Shown: positions 8,379-16,915 of the stretch, piece by piece
Layout of the letters: every line of letters begins with the position of its first letter
Position numbering within the stretch: the first letter of the stretch is position 1
Assembly (NCBI GenBank): GCA_964498395.1
Contig: CAZCHE010000008.1
Coordinates: 1 to 64,000 of the forward strand
Direction: 5' to 3'
DNA length: 64,000 nucleotides
Source: Parapedobacter sp964498395
Lineage (GTDB): Bacteria; Bacteroidota; Bacteroidia; Sphingobacteriales; Sphingobacteriaceae
The notes under the pieces: model-generated
Database searches by the model: none
Seen by the model: only the letters and a program-made list of their open reading frames with translations
Told to the model about the DNA's origin: nothing
Position numbers and translations under genes: made by a program

Positions 8379-9926
8379 TTACAAATCAAACTTGATTCCC
8401 TGCGCCAATGGCAACTTATCTGAATAGTTGATGGTGTTGGTTTGCCTACGCATGTAGGCTTTCCAAGCATCAGAGCCAGACTCACGCCCACCCCCGGTCT
8501 CTTTTTCGCCTCCAAAAGCTCCGCCGATTTCTGCCCCAGAGGTTCCGATGTTGACATTAGCAATGCCGCAATCTGAACCCGCAGCAGACAAGAACCGCTC
8601 TGCTTCACGCATATTCACGGTCATAATCGATGAAGAAAGCCCTTGTGGAACATTGTTCTGTATCTGAATCGCTTCGTCGAGCGTCTTGTATTTCATCATA
8701 TAGAGGATAGGAGCAAACGTTTCGGTTTGCACCACATCAAATCCGGGTTCCACTTCGGCGATACAGGGCTTCACATAACACCCCGAATCGTAGTCGCCTC
8801 CGGTTAATACGGCTCCTTCGACAGCAAATCGACCTCCCTCAGCTTTGCATCGTTCGATGGCGGCGGCGTAATTGCTTACCGCATCCCGATCGATCAATGG
8901 CCCTACATGGTTGTGTTCGTCCAAAGGGTTGCCGATGCGAAGCTGACCATAAGCCCTAACTAACCGCTCCTTGAATGACTCGTATACCGATTCGTGGATG
9001 ATCAGCCGGCGGGTGCTAGTACATCGCTGGCCAGCGGTGCCTACAGCACCGAATACCGCCGCTGGCAACGCCACATCCAGATCGGCGTGCTGGGTGATGA
9101 TGATGGCGTTATTGCCCCCGAGTTCGAGAATGGATTTGCCCAACCTTGACGCGACAGCGGCTGCCACGGATTTGCCCATGCGGGTAGAGCCTGTGGCCGA
9201 TACCAAGGCGATCCGATGATCATTGGCCAATTGCTCGCCCAATGACCTTCCTCCCTGTACTAGGCAAGATATCCCTTCGGGCAACCCGTTATTGGCCAAT
9301 ACTTCGGCGATGATTGCCTGACACGCGACAGCCGTAATCGGTGTCTTCTCAGAAGGTTTCCATACGCACACATTCCCGCAAACCCAAGCAATGGCTGCAT
9401 TCCAGCTCCACACGGCTACCGGAAAATTAAAAGCAGAAATAATCCCTACGACACCCAGTGAATGCCATTGCTCATACATGCGATGCTGGGGTCGTTCGGA
9501 TTGCATGGTCAGGCCATAGAGCTGCCGGCTTAGCCCAGTGGCGAAATCGCAAATATCAATCATTTCCTGTACTTCGCCTAAGCCCTCTTGCAAACTTTTC
9601 CCCATCTCGTAAGACACCAACGTGCCCAAATCCCGCTTATGCTTGCGTAATGCCTCTCCAAACTGCCTGACGATCTCACCCCGTTGGGGGGCAGGGATCT
9701 CACGCCATTGCGCAAACGCTTCCGCAGCCCGGCCAACTACTTGATTATAAGCGTCGGTATCGGTTTCGCCCACCGAAGCGATGAGGCGTCCGTCTACGGG
9801 TGAATGACTTTCAATTAGCCCTGGTCCATCGCCCCTTCCACTGATGCTCCCCGTACTCCAAGCGGGATTGATGGTGTTTACAGATAACCTTTCGAGAATA
9901 GCAGTAATGTTTAAGTCATTCATCAT
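8379..9926 (-). CDS. Aldehyde dehydrogenase, ALDH7 type (probable L-aminoadipate-semialdehyde/piperideine-6-carboxylate dehydrogenase)
   Basis: NAD-dependent aldehyde dehydrogenase with the ALDH7-style catalytic segment GTAGQRCTSTRRLIIHESVY, the Glu loop SILELGGNNAII, and late motifs ETFAPILYMMKYKTLDEAI and SGAEIGGAFGGEKETGGGRE. The last is typical of the antiquitin/AmaB branch that oxidises alpha-aminoadipate semialdehyde in lysine degradation. The start is ATG at 9926 (or the adjacent ATG at 9923); the longer TTG start adds only six residues. It stands alone on the minus strand with a TACCTTTG box at 9999-9992. Lysine genes are not nearby, so the substrate is inferred from family resemblance. 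Confidence 0.88.
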   Translation of the reverse strand: MMNDLNITAILERLSVNTINPAWSTGSISGRGDGPGLIESHSPVDGRLIASVGETDTDAYNQVVGRAAEAFAQWREIPAPQRGEIVRQFGEALRKHKRDLGTLVSYEMGKSLQEGLGEVQEMIDICDFATGLSRQLYGLTMQSERPQHRMYEQWHSLGVVGIISAFNFPVAVWSWNAAIAWVCGNVCVWKPSEKTPITAVACQAIIAEVLANNGLPEGISCLVQGGRSLGEQLANDHRIALVSATGSTRMGKSVAAAVASRLGKSILELGGNNAIIITQHADLDVALPAAVFGAVGTAGQRCTSTRRLIIHESVYESFKERLVRAYGQLRIGNPLDEHNHVGPLIDRDAVSNYAAAIERCKAEGGRFAVEGAVLTGGDYDSGCYVKPCIAEVEPGFDVVQTETFAPILYMMKYKTLDEAIQIQNNVPQGLSSSIMTVNMREAERFLSAAGSDCGIANVNIGTSGAEIGGAFGGEKETGGGRESGSDAWKAYMRRQTNTINYSDKLPLAQGIKFDL

Positions 9927-9991
9927 TGTTAAGTATAGTAACAAGTTTCTTTGGTAATTAATTAGCGCGGATGCCTGATGACCATCCTAAC

Positions 9992-10028
9992 CAAAGGTAC
10001 ATTTTTCAACGATTAATCCGTATCTTTG
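9992..10028. promoter_or_regulatory. Two divergent -7 boxes in the 9.9-10.3 kb intergenic region
   Basis: CAAAGGTA at 9992-9999 is TACCTTTG on the minus strand, placed for the aldehyde dehydrogenase. TATCTTTG at 10021-10028 on the plus strand may serve the TPR gene at 10289, with a long leader. No convincing -33 element is seen for either. The rest of 9945-10288 holds nothing I can identify. Confidence 0.4.
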
Positions 10029-10288
10029 TGCCATATTTTAATATGGACACCGCGAGGAAGGATAAAAATATGCGAGCCAATGATTGGATTTGCATACACT
10101 TGGCCGGATTATCTACAATTGATTTGTTTGTAATAAATTGATTTTCATCAGGTTTTGTGGGTGTGTGCCAAATTGTTGAAAACTTGTGTTGATATTTTCC
10201 TCGAACAAACCCTATTTTGTTATCATCAAATGACGCGATGATATTGGGCGCGGAAGCCAAGGTATCAGTTCTTAAAATTGGGAGATAG

Positions 10289-11692
10289 ATGGAAGACGAT
10301 TTCGAATATGGGCCGGCCGAAGATCCAAAGTTTTCGGTAGCACGTTACGAAGAGATGATCCGTAACAAAGATCAGTACTTTTTTGACACACAGGCTTTTG
10401 AAGGGATTATTGACTATTACATGGATAAAAATGATCCCATTAAAGCATTACAAGTTGTAGATTATGCCGTAAGCCAGCATCCATTTGCGGCTGTTTTTTA
10501 TCTCAAACAAGCCCAACTTTTTGCAGTGACCAACCAGTTTTCACGGGCGTTGGAATCGTTGGAGAAAGCTGAAACGCTGGAGCCTTCCGAAGGCGATATT
10601 TACCTCATCAAGGGGGGGATTCTGGGCAATTTGGAGCGCTATGACGAGGCATTTTACAACCTCGACAAAGCATTGTTCCTCTGTGAAAACACGGATGAGA
10701 TCTATTTGCAGATCGCACTCTTGCACCAAAACAAGGGCGATTATGAAAAGGCAATCAGTTGCCTCAAATACAGCTTGGAGCAGAACATGGAGAATCAAGA
10801 TGCCCTCTATGAATTGGCATTTTGCTATGATGTGTTGGACCGACAGGAAGAGAGTATCGGATTTTACAAACAATACATTGACAATGACCCCTATTCTTAT
10901 GCCGGTTGGTATAACTTGGGGAATGCTTACCACAAACTAAGCCGATACGAGGAGGCGATAGACGCTTACGACTATGCCATCCTGATCAAGGATAACTTCG
11001 CTTCTGCTTATTTTAATAAAGGAAATGCGTTGGTCAACCTCGATAAATTCAGTGAGGCCATCGAAGTGTATAAGCAAACATTTGAGTACGAACCCCCCGG
11101 AGCCGAAACATATTGTGCCATCGGGGAGTGCTACGAGAAGCTGGAGCAGATGGATGAAGCCCGCTCGTATTATAAAAAGGCCGTAAAAATCGATGCAAAC
11201 CTCGCCGATGCCTGGTTTGGGATAGGTGTTACGCTGGACTATGAAGAGCGGTATTTCGAATCACTCCACTTTTACAAGAAGGCCCTGGATCTTGAGCAGG
11301 ACAATCCTGACTACTGGTTCGCCATAGCAGATGCCCGCTATAAGTTGAAGCAACTCGGCGAGGCAGAAGCCGCTTATGAGAAGGTCGTGGAACTCAATCC
11401 CGTCGACCTGGAAGCGTGGCTCGACTATTCGTCCATACTGTACGAGCAGCACAAGCTGCCCCAAGCCATAGAAACCATTGCCGACGCCATCAAAAATAAC
11501 CCTGATGCCGCAGAATTGTATTATCGTATGGTGGCCTACCTCATCGCCGACGGCAAGTATAATGAGGCGTTGAATTATTTGGAACTGGGCCTTGGTTCGG
11601 ACGCGCAAAAACATGGCGTGCTTTTTGAATACCTGCCACAGTTGCGCGACAACAAAGCCATCGCTGACATCATCAGGAAGTACCTGTCGTAA
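10289..11692 (+). CDS. Tetratricopeptide repeat protein
   Basis: The protein is a string of about eleven TPR units from residue ~45 to ~445, with repeat cores such as AFYNLDKALFLC, YEEAIDAYDYAILIKDNFASAYFNKGNAL and ARSYYKKAVKIDANLADAWFGIG. It has no signal peptide or membrane segment, so it is probably cytosolic and acts as a scaffold for protein-protein contacts. The N-terminal ~40 residues are acidic (MEDDFEYGPAEDPKF). It is followed after 54 bases by a ComA-like gene and then aroE on the same strand, an arrangement I believe is common in Sphingobacteriaceae. The specific partner is unknown. Confidence 0.88.
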   Translation: MEDDFEYGPAEDPKFSVARYEEMIRNKDQYFFDTQAFEGIIDYYMDKNDPIKALQVVDYAVSQHPFAAVFYLKQAQLFAVTNQFSRALESLEKAETLEPSEGDIYLIKGGILGNLERYDEAFYNLDKALFLCENTDEIYLQIALLHQNKGDYEKAISCLKYSLEQNMENQDALYELAFCYDVLDRQEESIGFYKQYIDNDPYSYAGWYNLGNAYHKLSRYEEAIDAYDYAILIKDNFASAYFNKGNALVNLDKFSEAIEVYKQTFEYEPPGAETYCAIGECYEKLEQMDEARSYYKKAVKIDANLADAWFGIGVTLDYEERYFESLHFYKKALDLEQDNPDYWFAIADARYKLKQLGEAEAAYEKVVELNPVDLEAWLDYSSILYEQHKLPQAIETIADAIKNNPDAAELYYRMVAYLIADGKYNEALNYLELGLGSDAQKHGVLFEYLPQLRDNKAIADIIRKYLS

Positions 11693-11746
11693 ACTGGGGG
11701 TTACTTAGCTTTTCGAGTTCGACGGCGCTTAAAACAGTACGTATCT

Positions 11747-12502
11747 ATGAATTTCACCTTAAACAATGTTCCTTTTCGCACCCAAAAGCCGCGACAAAGC
11801 GGGTTGACGATGGTTATGGATAAGGGGTTGAGTGTACGCCAAGCCGAAGATTTTATGGCTGTTGGCGCCCCCGCCACAGACTTGGTAAAACTGGGTTGGA
11901 CAACGGCTTACATTATTCCCCAATTGGATGAAAAATTGGCGGTGTATCGCGATGCAGGCATACAACCATACTTTGGAGGCACACTATTTGAGGCTTTTGT
12001 GGCCCGCAACCAATTCGACGATTTCTTGCGCGTGATCGAAAAATACAGATTACAGTATGCGGAGGTATCCGATGGCTCGATATCCATGCCACATGACGAA
12101 AAATGCCGGTATATCGAAAAGATTTCCCAATATACAACGGTCATCTCCGAAGTCGGTTCGAAAGATAGCACCAAGATTATGGCTCCCTATATCTGGATTT
12201 CGTTAATGAAGGCAGAGCTGGAGGCCGGTTCCTGGAAGCTTATTGCTGAATCGCGGGAAAGCGGCAACGTGGGGCTCTACCGCGATTCGGGCGAGGTCAG
12301 GCAAGGCCTTGTCGACGAAATACTCAGCGAAATCCCCAATGAAAAGATTATTTGGGAGGCTCCGCTCAAATCACAGCAAGTATATTTCATCCAATTGCTG
12401 GGTACCAATGTCAATTTAGGCAACATCAACCCGAATGAAATCATTGCATTGGAAACGACACGTTTGGGACTGCGGGGTGACACCTTTCATGATTTTATTT
12501 GA
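11747..12502 (+). CDS. Phosphosulfolactate synthase-like (ComA family) protein
   Basis: Resembles ComA, which in methanogens adds sulfite to phosphoenolpyruvate to make (2R)-phospho-3-sulfolactate. Visible marks are KPRQSGLTMVMDKGLS, DLVKLGWTTAYI, PYFGGTLFEAFVARNQ, YAEVSDGSISMPHDEK and the late TRLGLRGDTFHDF. Length (251) fits. Bacteroidota do not make coenzyme M, so the role here is uncertain; it may feed a sulfolipid or sulfonate route, but that is inference. It lies between the TPR gene and aroE on the same strand with short gaps. A TAGTTTTG box at its 3' end (12503-12510) could start aroE transcription. Confidence 0.82.
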   Translation: MNFTLNNVPFRTQKPRQSGLTMVMDKGLSVRQAEDFMAVGAPATDLVKLGWTTAYIIPQLDEKLAVYRDAGIQPYFGGTLFEAFVARNQFDDFLRVIEKYRLQYAEVSDGSISMPHDEKCRYIEKISQYTTVISEVGSKDSTKIMAPYIWISLMKAELEAGSWKLIAESRESGNVGLYRDSGEVRQGLVDEILSEIPNEKIIWEAPLKSQQVYFIQLLGTNVNLGNINPNEIIALETTRLGLRGDTFHDFI

Positions 12503-12537
12503 TAGTTTTGTAGCCACGTTACTGCAAAACACCAGGT

Positions 12538-13293
12538 ATGAAGGCTACATTCGGTTTAATAGGGTTCCCGCTTACACATTCGTTCTCCAAGAAGTACTAC
12601 GATGCCAAATTTGAGCGGCAGCAGATTGCCGATGTGGGCTATGACCTATATCCCATTACCGAAATAGAAGCCTTCCCTCAATTGATAGCTGAAAACCCTT
12701 CATTAAAGGGGGTTAATGTGACCATCCCTTATAAAATCGCCGTGATGGATTATCTCCAAGGACTGTCGCCGGAGGCGGAAGCCATTGGGGCAGTTAATTG
12801 CATCCGGATCGAGCGAACAGGCAAGCAAGAGCCGGTATTGACGGGGTATAACACAGATGTATATGGCTTTGAAGCATCGTTGAAGCCCCTGTTACGCCCT
12901 TGGCATACTCAAGCGCTTGTGTTGGGCAACGGCGGAGCAGCCAAAGCGGTGATCTACGCCCTTAAACGATTGAGTATAGCGATTTCCATCGTATCCCGTA
13001 CGCCACAGTCGGGGCAATATGCCTATGAACGATTGGACGCAGCCGCAATGGAAACCCATACGTTAATCATCAATACCACGCCTTTGGGCACCTATCCCGC
13101 CGTGGAAAGCTATCCCGATATTCCATACCAGTATATCGGCGATAGGCACCTGCTGTACGATTTGGTCTATAACCCTGCTGAAACCACTTTCCTAAAAAAG
13201 GGAAAGGAACACGGGGCCACCATAAAAAATGGCCTTGAAATGCTGGAATTGCAGGCTGAGCGGAATTGGGAAATCTGGAACGGGCAGGTTTAA
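12538..13293 (+). CDS. aroE: Shikimate dehydrogenase
   Basis: Reduces 3-dehydroshikimate to shikimate with NADPH in aromatic amino acid synthesis. Substrate-binding marks are GFPLTHSFSKKYY at the N-terminus, GVNVTIPYK with the catalytic Lys, and GYNTDVYGF. The nucleotide-binding loop is VLGNGGAAKAVIYAL, and DLVYNPAETTFLKKGKEHGA is the conserved C-terminal block. Length (251) is slightly shorter than E. coli AroE and usual for this phylum. It is followed by gldD after 17 bases. Confidence 0.95.
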   Translation: MKATFGLIGFPLTHSFSKKYYDAKFERQQIADVGYDLYPITEIEAFPQLIAENPSLKGVNVTIPYKIAVMDYLQGLSPEAEAIGAVNCIRIERTGKQEPVLTGYNTDVYGFEASLKPLLRPWHTQALVLGNGGAAKAVIYALKRLSIAISIVSRTPQSGQYAYERLDAAAMETHTLIINTTPLGTYPAVESYPDIPYQYIGDRHLLYDLVYNPAETTFLKKGKEHGATIKNGLEMLELQAERNWEIWNGQV

Positions 13294-13310
13294 CTTGACG
13301 GAGGAACATA

Positions 13311-13898
13311 ATGAAACGCCAGATCATTGCACCATTTATCCTCACGATCGCTTTCGTTTGTCTGTTTGCTGCCTGTTCGCGGGATTATTCCCCCAAGCCA
13401 CGGGGCTACTTCCGCATCGAATTGCCGGAGAAGACCTACCAGCGGTTCTCGGCTGACTGCCCATATACATTTGATATACCAAGTTATGCGGAGATGGATG
13501 CCGATCGCTCACGCGATGCGCAGCCCTGCTGGATGGATGTGCACTTTCCGCAGTTCAATGCCCGGATTCACCTAAGCTATATGCCTATCCATAATCAAGA
13601 ACGATTCAATGAATTGGTGGAAGATGCCCGTACCTTTGCGTTCAACCATACGGTTAGGGCAACTGCGATCGACCAGAAACGAATCAGTCACCCAGAAGCC
13701 CATGTATATGGGCTGAAATATGAAATCAAGGGCAACGTTGCGTCGGGGATACAGTTTTTTGTCACCGATAGCACCAAGCACTACCTACGGGGAGCCTTGT
13801 ATTTCCACGAAAGACCCCGCCTCGATTCCATTCAACCTGTGCTTGATTTCATCAAAGCCGATATTGATACGCTGATCAGCTCCCTTCGGTGGAAATAG
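13311..13898 (+). CDS. gldD: Gliding motility lipoprotein GldD
   Basis: A 195-residue lipoprotein with lipobox LFAAC (Cys at ~21) and the GldD opening SPKPRGYFRIELPEKTYQRF, then CPYTFDIPSYAEM and CWMDVHFPQFNARIHLSY. In Flavobacterium GldD is needed for gliding and is associated with type IX secretion. That fits the type IX sorting domain encoded at 2.7-2.96 kb. It follows aroE closely. Its usual neighbour gldE is not adjacent here. Confidence 0.92.
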   Translation: MKRQIIAPFILTIAFVCLFAACSRDYSPKPRGYFRIELPEKTYQRFSADCPYTFDIPSYAEMDADRSRDAQPCWMDVHFPQFNARIHLSYMPIHNQERFNELVEDARTFAFNHTVRATAIDQKRISHPEAHVYGLKYEIKGNVASGIQFFVTDSTKHYLRGALYFHERPRLDSIQPVLDFIKADIDTLISSLRWK

Positions 13899-13926
13899 GT
13901 ATCATCCGCGTTCCAACAAAAACCGC

Positions 13927-13934
13927 TACCTTTG
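13927..13934 (+). promoter_or_regulatory. -7 box TACCTTTG five bases before the metallo-hydrolase start
   Basis: TACCTTTG lies 28 bases after the gldD stop. The ATG at 13940 begins five bases after the box, so transcription from it would start at or beside the start codon. Confidence 0.5.
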
Positions 13935-13939
13935 CCCTT

Positions 13940-14581
13940 ATGACCCACATCAAATCGTTCGTGTGCAATCCCTACCAGGAAAACACCTACATCCTGTATG
14001 ATGATACCGGGGCAGCGGCTATCATCGACCCCGGCATGTACGGACCGCATGAAGAAAAGGAAGTCTCCGCATTCATCGATGCCGAGGGCCTCAAACCGGA
14101 ACTGCTGCTCAACACCCATTGCCATATCGACCATGTGCTTGGTAACCGGTATGTATACGATACCTACGGCCTGTTGCCCCAATTCCATGAAGGCGAACTT
14201 CCCCTGCTTGTGGAGGTGCAAAATTATGCTCCCCAAATGGGTCTCCGCTATGAGGTGTCGCCCATCGCCGAGACCTTTCTGCCTGCCGCTGGCACGGTGA
14301 CGTTTGGTGAAAGCACCCTATCCCTGATATTTGCACCCGGACATTCACCGGCTCATCTGTGCTTTTATAGCGTCGAAGATAGCTTTCTTATTGGGGGAGA
14401 TGTACTCTTCAGGAATAGCATCGGTCGGACGGATTTGCCCGGAGGCAACCACCAACAACTGCTGCACAGCATTACGCATCAGCTATATGTCCTTCCTGAC
14501 GATACGACGGTCTATCCCGGTCATGGGCCGGAAACAACCATTGGATATGAAAAAAGAACCAATCCGTTTATAAGGGGATAG
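13940..14581 (+). CDS. Metallo-beta-lactamase-fold hydrolase (glyoxalase II-like)
   Basis: The zinc motif NTHCHIDHVLGN (HxHxDH) and later FAPGHSPAHLCFY, LIGGDVLFRNSIGRTDLPGGN and VYPGHGPETTIGYEK place it in the glyoxalase II-like branch that hydrolyses thioesters. The start at 13940 (MTHIKSFVCNPYQENTYIL) matches the family. An upstream alternative at 13889 would overlap gldD and run through the promoter box. Length 213. Cytosolic, no signal. It precedes the LolC/E-type permease by 3 bases, so the two are co-transcribed. The exact substrate is unknown. Confidence 0.92.
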   Translation: MTHIKSFVCNPYQENTYILYDDTGAAAIIDPGMYGPHEEKEVSAFIDAEGLKPELLLNTHCHIDHVLGNRYVYDTYGLLPQFHEGELPLLVEVQNYAPQMGLRYEVSPIAETFLPAAGTVTFGESTLSLIFAPGHSPAHLCFYSVEDSFLIGGDVLFRNSIGRTDLPGGNHQQLLHSITHQLYVLPDDTTVYPGHGPETTIGYEKRTNPFIRG

Positions 14582-14584
14582 CCC

Positions 14585-15805
14585 ATGAACATCGCACTGT
14601 ATTTCGCCAAACGTTACCTCTTTTCCAAAAAAACGATCAACGCCGTCAATATCATTTCTGGTATCAGCGTGGTCGGCGTATTGGTGAGCAGTGCTTCGTT
14701 GATTGTGATCCTGTCCTTTTACAATGGCATGGAAAAACTCATCTTTTCCATGTATAGCACGTTTGCCCCCGAGCTGCGCATTGAACCGCAGGAGGGCAAG
14801 GGTTTCGCAATGAACGACAGCTTGTTTGGTGCTATCAAGCAGCATCCCCACATTCGGGAATACCACGAGATCCTCCAGGAGCGGGTGCTGCTCCGTTATG
14901 ACGGTGGGCAATATATCGCTACGATCAAAGGTGTAAACCCTGATTTAGCTGAAGCCGAATCGATGGATGCATTGCTCCATGATGGGTATTTCTTACTGGA
15001 GCAAGGCGATGAGAACTATGCCATATTGGGGGCGCGTGTACAGGGGATGCTGGGCATTTCCTTGCGCGACGAGTCGCGCCGGATAGAGGTATTTTCTCCC
15101 CGAAAAGGGGTGACGAGCAGCTTAAATCCAGCAGAGGAATTCAACATGCGTACGATACGACCTGCCGGTGTATTGCAATACCAACAGGAATTTGACGACC
15201 TGCTTATTGTGCCCATGAATTTTGCCCGAGAGGTGCTGGGGGAGTTTGAACAAGTGTCCGCTATCGAGATCAATCTCGTTGCTGGCGCGAGCGTAACGGC
15301 GATGCAACAGCAACTGTCATCGTTGCTGGGAGAGGCTTATGTGGTCAAAAACCGGGAGCAACAAAACCCCACGCTCTATAAAATCGTGCGTACGGAGAAA
15401 TGGGCGGTGTTTATCATCATTGCTTTTACCGGCATCATTGCCCTTTTCAACATTGTCGGATCATTGACGATGCTTGTCATCGACAAAAAGAAAGATATCG
15501 CTGTGCTGTCTGGCTTGGGAGCAAACAATACGCTTATTCGTCGTATATTTTTCTACGAAGGGCTGTTGATTTCGTTGATTGGGTGCGTGGTGGGCTTGGT
15601 TTTGGGATTGCTCTTTTGCCTATCACAGCAGTATTTCGGATGGATTCCCTTGGGCGACGGACAAAACATGGTGACGGACGTTTATCCCGTGGATATCCGA
15701 ATGGTCGATTTTTTGTTGGTATTTGTAACGGTTTTCTTGGTTTCTGCGGTGATTTCCTATGTGTCGTCCCGCCTTAGTATCCGGCAGAATATTCGACTAT
15801 CCTAA
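14585..15805 (+). CDS. ABC transporter permease, LolC/LolE-like (FtsX family)
   Basis: One N-terminal membrane helix (INAVNIISGISVVGVLVSSASLIVILSFYNG), a large periplasmic domain, then three C-terminal helices from ~residue 270 (WAVFIIIAFTGIIALFNIVGSLTMLVIDKKKDIAVLSGLG). This is the 1+3 layout of LolC/E and MacB permeases. Length 406. It likely works with an unlinked LolD-type ATPase in lipoprotein release to the outer membrane. The pairing with a metallo-hydrolase upstream is of unclear meaning. It ends convergently with the next gene. Confidence 0.9.
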   Translation: MNIALYFAKRYLFSKKTINAVNIISGISVVGVLVSSASLIVILSFYNGMEKLIFSMYSTFAPELRIEPQEGKGFAMNDSLFGAIKQHPHIREYHEILQERVLLRYDGGQYIATIKGVNPDLAEAESMDALLHDGYFLLEQGDENYAILGARVQGMLGISLRDESRRIEVFSPRKGVTSSLNPAEEFNMRTIRPAGVLQYQQEFDDLLIVPMNFAREVLGEFEQVSAIEINLVAGASVTAMQQQLSSLLGEAYVVKNREQQNPTLYKIVRTEKWAVFIIIAFTGIIALFNIVGSLTMLVIDKKKDIAVLSGLGANNTLIRRIFFYEGLLISLIGCVVGLVLGLLFCLSQQYFGWIPLGDGQNMVTDVYPVDIRMVDFLLVFVTVFLVSAVISYVSSRLSIRQNIRLS

Positions 15806-15825
15806 CACCGGTTGGGCGTCAAAAT

Positions 15826-16482
15826 CTACCGGCTATTATCCCTGCTCCTACTCTTATTTCCTTCCGAGATTTGGCGGATAAGGTTTCCCCATGCAAACGG
15901 GCTCAGTAGTGGGTTGGCCATCCGTTGGTTTACCGCTCGATTGGTCAAGCCGATATGGTTTTGCGTGGCACTGAAACTCTGTATCTCTTCGGCACTCCGA
16001 GGGGTCACGCGTGCGAGAGCCGCTAGTGATTCGGGAGAAATATTTTTCTTAGCCACGATAATATCGTCATCTGCAATTTCGAGTGACATGAATGCCATGT
16101 TAAATTCATCGATACTTGCCCAAGGATAAGGGGTCACCATAGGGAGTTCCGTGATCTGGGCTGTCATATCAATCATGGCCGTGTATTTGTCTCCCTGTAC
16201 CCTAGGGATGACGATACGGGCGGAATGGTAACCAACAGAAGTGAACGCAATGGTATCCCCTTCGTGTGCGACAAAGGAAAAATACCCTTGGTGGTTTGAA
16301 GCAAATGTTTGGTCGTTGAAAGAAAGGTTTCGGATAGTCACATACGGCACCACCACATTGGTGTCGGCATTGTGGATAACCCCGCTAAATTGTACCAGTT
16401 TTCGCTGCTGGGCGATGGCTGGCACCGCTGCGCTAACGACAAACAAACTGATCAATATGTAACGGATTACCCTGCTATTCAT
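15826..16482 (-). CDS. Exported carboxypeptidase-regulatory-like domain protein
   Basis: The start at 16482 gives MNSRVIRYILISLFVVSAAV then PAIAQ, a clear signal peptide. Residues ~25-105 form a CarboxypepD-regulatory-like beta domain (VQFSGVIHNADTNVVVPYVTIRN ... YFSFVAHEGDTIAFTSVGYHSA). That fold is common at the N-terminus of SusC proteins but here stands alone. The C-terminal third (RVTPRSAEEIQSFSATQNHIGLTNRAVNQRMANPLLSPFAWG) is of unknown function. Likely periplasmic. Single gene; the GTG at 16515 is a less likely start. Confidence 0.82.
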   Translation of the reverse strand: MNSRVIRYILISLFVVSAAVPAIAQQRKLVQFSGVIHNADTNVVVPYVTIRNLSFNDQTFASNHQGYFSFVAHEGDTIAFTSVGYHSARIVIPRVQGDKYTAMIDMTAQITELPMVTPYPWASIDEFNMAFMSLEIADDDIIVAKKNISPESLAALARVTPRSAEEIQSFSATQNHIGLTNRAVNQRMANPLLSPFAWGNLIRQISEGNKSRSRDNSR

Positions 16483-16550
16483 ATTCAACAAAACTACGTA
16501 TTCTCGAGCACACACCCCCGTTAAATAATGTTAAATCCCCTAAAACGGCA

Positions 16551-16835
16551 TTATCCGTTTATCCGGGGAGTTGGCATGGTGGCATTGGGATCGTCCATAT
16601 CGGTAATGTTGATGGCTTCCACGGAGGTGATTTCAGGAACGGCCTTCTTGATGGCCTGTTCCAACCCTGCCTTGAATGTCATGATGCTCATCGCGCAAGA
16701 CGCACAAGAACCCAAAAGCTTTAACTTCACCACATTATCCGACGTAATGTCTTCGATGCTCACATTGCCCCCGTCCGTTTCGAGATACGGTCGGATGGAG
16801 TCCAGCGCCTGTTCTACTCTTTCCCGTAAAGTCAT
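16551..16835 (-). CDS. NifU-like C-terminal domain Fe-S scaffold protein
   Basis: A stand-alone NFU domain of 94 residues: RVEQALDSIRPYLETDGGNVSIEDI, then LLGSCASCAMSIMTFKAGLEQAIKKAVPEI. The CxxC pair (CASC) binds an Fe-S cluster between two subunits for delivery to target proteins. The start MTLRERVEQ at 16835 is chosen over an upstream ATG at 16856 because the family begins here. Cytosolic. It lies between two minus-strand genes without an obvious operon partner. Confidence 0.93.
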   Translation of the reverse strand: MTLRERVEQALDSIRPYLETDGGNVSIEDITSDNVVKLKLLGSCASCAMSIMTFKAGLEQAIKKAVPEITSVEAINITDMDDPNATMPTPRING

Positions 16836-16915
16836 AACCTTCCTATTGATTATCAAAGCGGTAAAGATACGGATATTTTTTTAACATCATCGACTTTCTG
16901 CGATGCAATGACCAC

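Noticed and set aside
10006..10260. 84-codon minus-strand frame in the 9.9-10.3 kb gap
   Set aside because: No domain, no promoter in its favour, and it crosses the likely plus-strand leader of the TPR gene.
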